Shown piece by piece: positions 7,245 through 15,900 of a stretch of DNA of 64,000 nt. Source of the stretch: Dysgonomonas gadei ATCC BAA-286 (GTDB taxonomy: Bacteria > Bacteroidota > Bacteroidia > Bacteroidales > Dysgonomonadaceae); NCBI RefSeq assembly GCF_000213555.1, contig NZ_GL891979.1:476885-540884 (forward strand), written 5' to 3'. The translations under genes and the position numbers were made by a program. Every line of letters begins with the position of its first letter. Position 1 is the stretch's first letter. Below the pieces are notes generated by a model. It was not told where the DNA came from and made no database searches. It saw only the letters and a list, made by a program, of their open reading frames with translations.

Positions 7245-9707
7245 ATGAAGTACAGAAGAAAAATATTGGAAAGTTTACTGATTTGTGCTCTATTGATTGG
7301 GTTTTCAGTACAAAAGGCTAATGCTCAGTATATGCCGGTAGTCTATGACAGGACGTATGATGGTGAAGGTATTCAATACCAGCATATCTATCCGGCTTCG
7401 GATGGTCAGGTTGTATTGGTTGGGTCTGTGGGTGAGAAGACCACAATAACATGGGTGAAGCGTGAAGGAGATATTTATTTCTCTCATTCCTTACCATCAG
7501 GCTTCACATCAGTGAATAGCGTTTCTTATATAGACAAAAATAAAATATTAATTCTGGGACAGTCCAATTATCTTATTTTGAAAAAGAAAACAAATAAGGT
7601 ATGTGGTCGTGCCATTATTGTAGATAACACAGGGAAAATTCTTACCGATGTGTATCTCGGGGAAGATGGTAGCGAATTATTCTGTGGAAAAGTATTAAAA
7701 GACGGAAATCTTGTACTCGGTGGCTATGAGCCAAAGACAGGGGATGTAAGAGCCGGATTGTTGGGAAAAGTAGATGCTACAGGGAAAGTCATATATAAAT
7801 ATCTTTCCAGCGAAAGCGGGACTTGTATCGGTTTCGATGTTTTAGGCAGTACTACAGAATATATACATGCCGCATTTACCGGAGAAGAGGGGACCACTGC
7901 TTCTGTAGTTCGTTTAGATAGTAAGGGCAAACCGTTTTTTGTAACAAATCTGCCCGATCAGGGTTTTCATATACACAAAATGATAACAGCGCCTGACGAT
8001 CATATCTTCCTTATAGGGAGTAGTGCTTCTACAGGCGGTCGCGTTATAAAAATCAGAACTGAGGGAGATATTGTCTTTAACAAGGAAATTGTTCCTGCTT
8101 CGGAGTTTTCTACATTAGAGCATCTCTATTTGGCAAACAATGGAAACATACTGGTTGGAGGTAATGGCGGCGATAAATGTTATTACTCGCTTTTGCGTAA
8201 CGATGGTACAGACCTCTTGAAGTATATCTTGAGAGGAAGTATATCAGGCATGGGTTTGAATCCTGTTTCAGGAGAATCTGTCGTAGTCGGTTTCGATGCA
8301 GATCGTGGTCGCGGAACAATTGTAGGATTGGCTAAAGACGGACGGCAGATATATCAGAAATCTACCGATGGAAATTTCGATAAAACCCAATTGACTCAGA
8401 ATGGTATTTTCCTAGCTAGTACAGCAACGGGACGTATTTGCATGCTCTCCAACATGGGTGATATGCTCTTTGACCGGTATGCTATCGAAAATGAGAGGAA
8501 TGTTTTTGAAGAAATCAACTTTACATCCAACGGAGACATATTGTTCAAAGGAAGAAGCAACAGGGTGGTTAAGCTCGGTCATGGTGTATATGTGTCTGAT
8601 GTGAGAATTAATAAACCTGTCAATGGTTATACAACTGCATTGTTTACAGTAACACTTACTGGATATTCAACCACAGAGCAAGGTGTACCTGTGCCTGTAA
8701 CCGTTGAATACGGAACTAAGGCAGGGACGGCAACAGAGACGGACAACTACTCCCCGATAAAAGGAAGCCTTTCTTTTGTTCCAGCCAATGACGGTGCTAC
8801 ACGCTATATGATAAAACAAGATGTGGAAGTGCCTATCAAGGCTAATAACCTAATGGAGGGACGCAAAGTGTTCGAAATGCATCTGGCTAATGTAAATCAC
8901 AGTTACCTGGTGAAGCCTGTAGGTATTGGTACGATTGAGGATCAGGAAGTTTTGGTAAAATTGGTAAATACCGAAGATGGTGTCGAAGACCAGAAAGATG
9001 TTACATACGAACTGGGAATATTCAAGACAAATGGTGAGATGCTAGTGAATTCAACCGGATCAGACATTATTGTAGATGGTGTATACGGTAAAGGGACTGC
9101 TGACGCTTTGGATTTTGATATGGGAATAATACCGCGCGTAGTCATAAGCAAAGGCCAAAAAACAGGTGCGTTTAATGTGAAGACCCTGAATGATACACGC
9201 TATGAGTTACCTAAGTCAGTGGTGGTGGATTTCAATAAAATACATGCTATAAACGATGCAAATATCAATTTTGAAAGCTCGCTGTTGAGTTGTGCCGGTA
9301 ATATTATCGACCAACAGGCTATGATTGCTATTACTTCTTTGGGTGACCATGGAAGAATGAATAATATTGTCTCTGGCTTTTATCGCATATCATTGTTGAG
9401 AGCGTCTGACGGAGCATTACTGACAAATGCTACAGGAGGAGACGTAAATGTAACATGTTCGATTGGAGCTGAAACTACAGCCACAGAGGGGAAAGACTTT
9501 GTTCTGACTAACCTTCATGACCTCCGTATCTGGGGTGATGGCAATCGTAGTACCGTGAATCTGAATGGTATCGTTCTCTTCGATAAAGATAAGGCCGGGC
9601 CTAAAAAATTAGTTATGGAAATTAATTCTGTAACCACACCGGAGTATAGCCCACAAATATCCATTTCAACCGAAGGCAAATCAGCAAGCTTTGTAATTAA
9701 TGATTAA
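7245..9707 (+). CDS. Large exported beta-propeller / Calx-beta-like protein, probable surface component
   Basis: The 820-residue product has a Sec signal ending in KANAQ. Residues of about 35-440 consist of repeating strands typical of a beta-propeller (GQVVLVGSV, NLVLGGYE, HIFLIGSS, NILVGGNGG, DILFKGRS). From about 450 onward there are two or three Calx-beta-like units, each with a Tyr-Gly-Thr or acidic turn pattern (VEYGTKAGTATETDNYSPIK; TCSIGAETTATEGKDF). There is no T9SS sorting tail and no lipobox. It follows the OmpA-like gene by 16 bases and is most simply a partner or client of that complex, perhaps an adhesin or tip protein. I do not recognise a named family; the domain calls are by eye. 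Confidence 0.55.
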   Translation: MKYRRKILESLLICALLIGFSVQKANAQYMPVVYDRTYDGEGIQYQHIYPASDGQVVLVGSVGEKTTITWVKREGDIYFSHSLPSGFTSVNSVSYIDKNKILILGQSNYLILKKKTNKVCGRAIIVDNTGKILTDVYLGEDGSELFCGKVLKDGNLVLGGYEPKTGDVRAGLLGKVDATGKVIYKYLSSESGTCIGFDVLGSTTEYIHAAFTGEEGTTASVVRLDSKGKPFFVTNLPDQGFHIHKMITAPDDHIFLIGSSASTGGRVIKIRTEGDIVFNKEIVPASEFSTLEHLYLANNGNILVGGNGGDKCYYSLLRNDGTDLLKYILRGSISGMGLNPVSGESVVVGFDADRGRGTIVGLAKDGRQIYQKSTDGNFDKTQLTQNGIFLASTATGRICMLSNMGDMLFDRYAIENERNVFEEINFTSNGDILFKGRSNRVVKLGHGVYVSDVRINKPVNGYTTALFTVTLTGYSTTEQGVPVPVTVEYGTKAGTATETDNYSPIKGSLSFVPANDGATRYMIKQDVEVPIKANNLMEGRKVFEMHLANVNHSYLVKPVGIGTIEDQEVLVKLVNTEDGVEDQKDVTYELGIFKTNGEMLVNSTGSDIIVDGVYGKGTADALDFDMGIIPRVVISKGQKTGAFNVKTLNDTRYELPKSVVVDFNKIHAINDANINFESSLLSCAGNIIDQQAMIAITSLGDHGRMNNIVSGFYRISLLRASDGALLTNATGGDVNVTCSIGAETTATEGKDFVLTNLHDLRIWGDGNRSTVNLNGIVLFDKDKAGPKKLVMEINSVTTPEYSPQISISTEGKSASFVIND

Positions 9708-9771
9708 CAATTAAAAAGTATCTGTTTTGTTTTTATTTGCTGACCCTGTTTTTGAATAACTAATTTAAAGA

Positions 9772-10281
9772 ATGAGAAATATGGAATATTTAAACGTCCC
9801 TTCTATTCTGTCTTTTAGACATTCTGTAATTAAAGAGTTTAAGGTATATGCTGGTTCCCGTAAAGGGGCAGTAGAGTTGGATTCTTCCGAATTTGACCCG
9901 ATGGCCATTTGGAAACAATATATTGTACAGAAAAAAAATATCTGTAAGGAATTAATGTTGGCGTTTATAGATGATACAACACTGGCTTTCTTTCCCGAAA
10001 AATATACTTATACCTACAGATTCGAAAACGGGGTTTTGCAAATATATAATACCATACATAATTCCTGGAACAATTTTGCTTATGGCGATAGGAATAAACT
10101 GGTGATAAAACAAGGTCTTACCGGTGTTGGAAAAGAATTGTCCTTTATGCAGCGCAGGGCAAAAAATAGGGACGAAACCTGTTTTGGTGCATTAAATTAT
10201 GCAGGTGTAAATTCATTATCCTATCTAAAAGATAAAAAAGCAACTATAGCTTGGTGTAATGTACATTATACCTTTCAATAA
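9772..10281 (+). CDS. Small protein of unknown function within the appendage locus
   Basis: The product is 169 residues from ATG 9772 (a second ATG at 9781 is equally possible). It has no signal peptide or membrane segment, unlike almost all its neighbours. The composition is mixed alpha/beta with many aromatics (KYTYTYRFENGVLQIYNTIH) and ends in NVHYTFQ. I do not recognise a family. It lies between the propeller/Calx-beta gene and the second fimbrial set, on the same strand with gaps of 64 and 80 bases, so it may be an accessory or regulatory protein of the locus. The similar-sized gene at 18088 holds the equivalent place beside the giant adhesin, but the two show no visible similarity. Confidence 0.55.
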   Translation: MRNMEYLNVPSILSFRHSVIKEFKVYAGSRKGAVELDSSEFDPMAIWKQYIVQKKNICKELMLAFIDDTTLAFFPEKYTYTYRFENGVLQIYNTIHNSWNNFAYGDRNKLVIKQGLTGVGKELSFMQRRAKNRDETCFGALNYAGVNSLSYLKDKKATIAWCNVHYTFQ

Positions 10282-10361
10282 CATCCTGAAAATAATATGC
10301 TTGATTCCTGAATATTAAGGAATGAGGATCAGTGTAATCGTAAGGATAAATGGTACAAGCA

Positions 10362-11750
10362 ATGAAAAAAATGAATATAAAAGAACATATAAATATGACC
10401 ATTATACTCCTGTGGATAATGGGATTTGTATGTTCCTGTTCCGCAGATAGTGTCTTTATTGATGAGGGTGGCAATACTGATGGTGAAAAGAAGATTTTTC
10501 TTTCCATGTTACTGAACCCGAATGAGGATACAAAAGAAAAGTCGGTAGGCAATATTGATGATTCTGATTTTGAAAGTCAGATTTACAGACTCGATGTTTT
10601 AATATTTAAATCAGCAGGAGAATATGAAGCTGGAAAAGTTGACGGACATGATTCTGTACCGCGTAAAATAATCAACGGAAATGAGTCTCAAACCATAGAT
10701 GAAATAAAAGGCATCAGCCTGACAGCCGGAAAACGGGATATATATGTTATAGCCAATGCCCCGGAAGGATATTTTGCCTCTGTCAAAAATATTACACAAT
10801 TTCTACAAAAATATGAAAAATTAAATACGCAAGGTTTATTTCCTCATCCTGGGACGGTAACTCCCAATCCGGGTGATAATCCTCCAATAGGGGGGATTAA
10901 TCCTTCAGATATGAAGACCAATCTGACCATGTGCCATTATGAGAAGAATGTAAGTTTTAAAAATACAGAAGAACAACATTACTTGGGATATACATCAAAT
11001 AATGGCCGTCCCGGAGATGTTGCATCTGATTATGGGCATGCTTTGTTTGGAGCTGATCCGTTTGTATTGGAACGGCTGGTGGCAAGGGTAGCGATTCAAA
11101 AGATTGAATTTGACCTGGCAACTGATATAGAATTTGAAAAGGATTACCCTACAAGTAATTATACATATCATATCGATTCGGTATTTATGATGAATGTGAA
11201 AACTGCATCGTGGTTTCCTGCCGAATCAGGAAATGTGCTGTCCGGAAAATTTGGTCATGGATGTAATATCGGATACCAGTTTTTGAAAAGTCCGATGTTA
11301 TTAAATAATCTTAACCCGGCAAGCGAATTGACAAACTATTTAACAGAGCCAATCTTCACACAAAAATATGATATAACATCTGACGTAACGGCCAATGATA
11401 CCCCTTTATGGTATTATGTTTTCGAAAACGATGAAAGTACCCTTTATCCTACCTATTTTGTGATAGGTGTAAGATACAATTTTGAGAGTACAAAAGATGC
11501 AGGGGTTATTAAAACGGTCAAGTGCTATTATCCGGTAATAGTAAATGCTCCGGCACCGGGAAAAACAACACATGATTACATAAAACGCAATTACCAATAT
11601 GGTATCAAAGCTACAATAAAAGGTTTGGGAACTGTATATGGAAATAATGCTAGCCTCTTAAAAAGTGCACAGAGTCCGAATATGGCGATCGAGATAGATG
11701 AAACAATAGGTAAGAATCTCTTTCCTTGGGAAGGAAATACTTATAAGTAA
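10362..11750 (+). CDS. Mfa1/FimA-type fimbrial lipoprotein (second set)
   Basis: From ATG 10362 the product is 462 residues; ATGs at 10350 and 10371 are alternatives. A hydrophobic signal runs into a Cys-rich lipobox (GFVCSCSAD). The body has the Mfa1/FimA layout: an N-terminal strand with IYRLDVLIFKSAGEY, a TAGKRDIYVIANAPEGYF segment, the central VLERLVARVAIQKIEFDL strand, and a C-terminal half with TPLWYYVFENDE and PTYFVIGVRYNF. It pairs with the FimB-like gene 16 bases downstream, repeating the fimbrillin plus FimB order seen at 2307-4700. It could be an alternative shaft subunit or an accessory or tip subunit. Confidence 0.7.
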   Translation: MKKMNIKEHINMTIILLWIMGFVCSCSADSVFIDEGGNTDGEKKIFLSMLLNPNEDTKEKSVGNIDDSDFESQIYRLDVLIFKSAGEYEAGKVDGHDSVPRKIINGNESQTIDEIKGISLTAGKRDIYVIANAPEGYFASVKNITQFLQKYEKLNTQGLFPHPGTVTPNPGDNPPIGGINPSDMKTNLTMCHYEKNVSFKNTEEQHYLGYTSNNGRPGDVASDYGHALFGADPFVLERLVARVAIQKIEFDLATDIEFEKDYPTSNYTYHIDSVFMMNVKTASWFPAESGNVLSGKFGHGCNIGYQFLKSPMLLNNLNPASELTNYLTEPIFTQKYDITSDVTANDTPLWYYVFENDESTLYPTYFVIGVRYNFESTKDAGVIKTVKCYYPVIVNAPAPGKTTHDYIKRNYQYGIKATIKGLGTVYGNNASLLKSAQSPNMAIEIDETIGKNLFPWEGNTYK

Positions 11751-11765
11751 GAAAAAAGAAAAATT

Positions 11766-12794
11766 ATGAGAATAAAAACTATTATATATACATCTTTACC
11801 TCGTTTTGTTTTCTTCTTGAAAACATGTATGACTTTATTCTTCTTAACCTTTATAGTATTGCTTTTAATGCTTCTTCTACAAGGTTGTACGGACAGTAAT
11901 GTTATGCAAATTCCTCAGGGAGAGGACGGACAATCCAGCCTGTCCTTGCAAACAAAATCAGTACCTGCTGAATTAATTAATAATTCACATTTGTATGTAT
12001 TTGATGAGGATAGGAAATTTGTCAAAGAACAATTTAATGTTGATAAATCAGGGGACAAACTTTCCACTACGATGGCAGTTGGGGAGTGGAATCTGGTACT
12101 CATCAGTTGCAATACAGATGTTTCAGGCCAATTGAATATTCCATACGGAGGCGATATTGATACTTCCCCGATGTGGGAGACCAAATTGATAGCTCCTGCG
12201 AATCAGTTCCTATCACAAACTCCGGCAGAATTAAGTTATGCGCCTATCTTCAATACAGAGATACAACAAGGCATACCAACTTATAAGAATGCTTCTCTAA
12301 ACAGAAATGTGGCAAAAATACAGGTGATATTAGAAGAATATACCGGTTTTAGTAATATCGTAGCGGGAACTAATCCTCTTGCTTTTGTGGAATTACTGGA
12401 TGTACCAACAACTTTGGCTTGGAGCGGAAAGTATCTTCCTACCAGAGATACTCCATACCAGTCTGATAAGCCAATAAGGGAATATTTCAATTTTAATAGT
12501 CAACTGAAAGCAGATACTGTCGATTTTATTGTACCGGCACATAGAGGTGATGACTCATTTGCTACTACACATAGCGATACTACGCATCACAAACTACGCC
12601 TGCGTGCAAGTATGCCGTTAAATAATGCCAGTTATTATGGAAAAACTCCTATCGAAATACCTTTTGTCCCTAAAATCAACCGTATTGTTCAGGTAGTACT
12701 GAAATTCAGAGGCGAACCTGATACTGACCTCGATGTAAAGGTGACGGTGAAAGACTGGGAGGATTTCATAGATCAGGATATAACATTCGATTAA
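11766..12794 (+). CDS. FimB/Mfa2-like fimbrial lipoprotein (second set)
   Basis: The 342-residue product has an unusually long hydrophobic N-terminus (two hydrophobic stretches within residues 1-40) ending in the lipobox LLLQGC (Cys41). The mature part fits FimB/Mfa2: SLSLQTKSVPAELINNSHLY, then VGEWNLVLISCN, a central RNVAKIQVILEEY strand and the C-terminal VKVTVKDWEDFIDQDITF, the tryptophan-containing last strand common to the family. It is 16 bases after the Mfa1-like gene. A strong terminator follows at 12858, so the fimbrial operon probably ends here. Confidence 0.7.
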   Translation: MRIKTIIYTSLPRFVFFLKTCMTLFFLTFIVLLLMLLLQGCTDSNVMQIPQGEDGQSSLSLQTKSVPAELINNSHLYVFDEDRKFVKEQFNVDKSGDKLSTTMAVGEWNLVLISCNTDVSGQLNIPYGGDIDTSPMWETKLIAPANQFLSQTPAELSYAPIFNTEIQQGIPTYKNASLNRNVAKIQVILEEYTGFSNIVAGTNPLAFVELLDVPTTLAWSGKYLPTRDTPYQSDKPIREYFNFNSQLKADTVDFIVPAHRGDDSFATTHSDTTHHKLRLRASMPLNNASYYGKTPIEIPFVPKINRIVQVVLKFRGEPDTDLDVKVTVKDWEDFIDQDITFD

Positions 12795-12857
12795 CGAATA
12801 ATGATGTAGCCCAAAGTGGGTTATTCGAAGTTTTGTAAAGTTTGTGTTAAGGTGAAT

Positions 12858-12889
12858 CCTGTGAGTCGGGAGATTCGCAGGTTTCTTTT
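12858..12889 (+). terminator. Terminator between the fimbrial operon and the giant adhesin gene
   Basis: CCTGTGAGTC pairs with GATTCGCAGG (10 bp with two G-U pairs) around a GGGA loop, followed by TTTCTTTT. It separates the second FimB-like gene from the 1708-residue adhesin gene, which should then have its own promoter or rely on read-through. Confidence 0.8.
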
Positions 12890-12932
12890 AATCGAAGTAT
12901 TTCATAATTAGATTTTAAACATTTTAGAAAAG

Positions 12933-15900
12933 ATGAAAATCAGAAAAATACATAACAATTTAAAAGCAATATTTTTATCCGGATTTCTTCTGGTTTTTCT
13001 TGGAGCTAATGCTCAATATATTAGTACCGAGGATAGTATTGCAATAGCAAAAGAGAGGGCCAGGGGGTCTATAATGCCACGAACATCTAATCGTCCGGCA
13101 TCACCTAATGCAAATAGTATTTCTGTAAACAGGGATGCGGCCATCGTAACATATACCCCGGCCGAACTTGTAGAAAAAATATTCCTCAAAAGTCAGGGAG
13201 GTGATTGTGCAACGGAAGGAGTCATTGAAGATGTTACACTTCATGCACTAAACTGGACAGGTACAGCATGGTCAACAACGAGTCCCGAATACAACAGATC
13301 CATGTCATACTTTAGTGGAGGACAGACGACGGGAACCCGTGTATTGGGAGTAGAAAGCGGAATATTACTGACCACTGGGCCGGGGCTGTATGCTGAAGGC
13401 CCCAATGGTAGTGGAAGTGGGGCTCAGAGTGCACTGAATGGAGGTAAAACGCTTAGTGATGCTGATTTACAAGCTTTAACAACTAATGGTATAAATTGTG
13501 GTACGGTATTGGAATTTACTTTTACCCCACAATCATCTCAAATTAGTTTTGAATATGTATTCGGGTCGGAAGAATATCCTAATTATTCTAACAACCAGAC
13601 TTATAATGACGTATTTGGGTTTTTTATCTCGGATGAGGATGGTGTTTCCAACAAAAGAAATATTGCGATAGTACCCGGAACTACCGATTTACCAGTTGCA
13701 ATCTATAATGTAAACCAACTAAGGAATACTGAATATTTTGTTAATTGTTATACTACTGCCGGACAACAAGTAGAATATAACGGACATACAACTGTACTGA
13801 CAGCAAAAGCCAATGTTGAGCCGGGGAAAAAGTACAGATTAAAGCTTGCGATAGCTAATGTAGGGGATAGCAGTTATGGGTCGGGAGTATTCCTTAAAGC
13901 TGGCAGCTTCGACTTAGGGCTTGGTATCACTAATCATGGGAACGAGATTCAGGGTATGGACAATGTCTTCCAGGCTTGTGAGAGTAATAAATTCACATTG
14001 AAGATAAACAAAAGTTCTGTGGCAAGGACAATAGCTATGACTTATTCCGGAGCAGCTTTGAATTTTATTAAACAGCCGGATGGAAGTAATATGCCTGCGA
14101 CAATTAATGTACCTGCATATTCGACGGAAGTAAGTGTACCTTACAAAGTATTGAGTACTGTGTCTACAAACGGTGGAGACTTTAATATTAAGGCAACGAT
14201 TCCGGGATGTGGTGAAATTACAAAAACAATATATGTATATCAACAGTTCTTATCTGCTACAGTAAAGACTACACCTTCATGTAATGGAAATGACGGCAGT
14301 TTATATGTTGAGGCCGCTGGTGGTTCTCCACGTGTAGAAATGAGCCGGAACGGAGGGGGCGACTGGCAAAAGATAGCTGTACCTTTTACCGGACTGGCAC
14401 CGGGAAATTATACTGTACTTGTGCGTGACTCTATCGGATGTAATACAGAGACACTTACTGCCGTTGTAACTGGTAAACCTGTTATAAATAATACCTTCAC
14501 CGAAACTACTGTCTGTGCCGGGACTATTGTGCCTAAAGTAGCACTTACAAGTACTGTCGCCGGAACTACTTATGTCTGGACATGCAATAATTCTGCCATC
14601 GGTTTAACATCAGGTACAGGGGATATTCCTCAATTTACCGCGAAGAATACAACCACAGGACAGTTGGAAGCTACGATAACAGTTACTCCTACAGCATTTG
14701 GTTGTGTTGGTGTTTCAAAAAGTTATAAGATAATAGTCAATCCGGTTGCCGGTGTAAAACCTATTTCTAATCTGACAGTCTGTAATAACAGCCAGGTATC
14801 GTCTATCCCATTCGAAACTACGGCAATGCCAACAAATAAGGTAACATATACATGGAAAAATAATAATGCTGCTATCGGTCTTGTTGCCAGCGGTTCGGGT
14901 TCGAATCTACCGTCTTTTACTGCTGTAAATTCAGGTACTGCGCCTGTAACAGCAACAATAGAAGTAACACCCAAATATGAAGATTGTATTGGCACGCCGT
15001 TGTCATTCACCATTACGGTCAACCCGACAGCCGTAGTGAAGCCTATTACTAATTTGACAGTATGTAATAACAGTCAGGTACCATCTATCCCATTTGAAAC
15101 TACAGCTACTCCGTCCGGAAAAGTGACATATACATGGAAAAACAGTAATACTGCTATTGGCCTTGTTGCCAGTGGCACTGGATCTAATCTACCTTCTTTT
15201 ACTGCTGTAAACCCGGGTACTACACCCATTACAGCCACAATAGAGGTAACACCCAAATATGAAGATTGTATTAGTACGCCATTGACATTCACTATTACGG
15301 TCAACCCGACAGCCATAGTGAAGCCTATTACTAATCTGACGGTATGTAATAACAGTTTGGTTTCATCGATTCCATTCGAGACCACCGCAACACCAACTAA
15401 TAAAGTGACATACACATGGAAAAACAGTAATTCTGCTATTGGTCTCGTTGCTAGTGGCACCGGTTCAACTCTACCGTCCTTTACTGCGATAAATCCAAGT
15501 ACTGCGCCAGTAACAGCTACAATAGAGGTAACGCCCAAATATGAAGATTGTATCGGCACACCGTTGACATTCACTATTACAGTCAACCCGACAGCCATAG
15601 TGAAGCCTATTACTAATTTGACGGTATGTAATAACAATCAGGTACTATCTATCCCATTTGAAACGACAGCTACTCCATCCGGCAAAGTGACATATACATG
15701 GAAAAACAGTAATACGGCTATCGGTCTTGCAGCGAGTGGTTCGGGATCGGTCTTACCTTCTTTTACGGCTACTAATTCAACAAATAGTCCTATTACAGCA
15801 GTAATAGAAGTAACACCGAAATACGAAAACTGTGAAGGTACTAAACTTACATTTACTATTACCGTAAATGCTCCTGTTATGGCAGGAACTATAAAGGGCA

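Noticed and set aside
15074..15637. 187-codon minus-strand frame in the adhesin repeats
   Set aside because: It repeats with the 282-bp period of the coding repeats, so it is simply the complement of the adhesin modules.
14739..15866. Direct repeats as a possible CRISPR or mobile element
   Set aside because: The period is 282 bp with no unique spacers, and the repeats are in frame within one protein.
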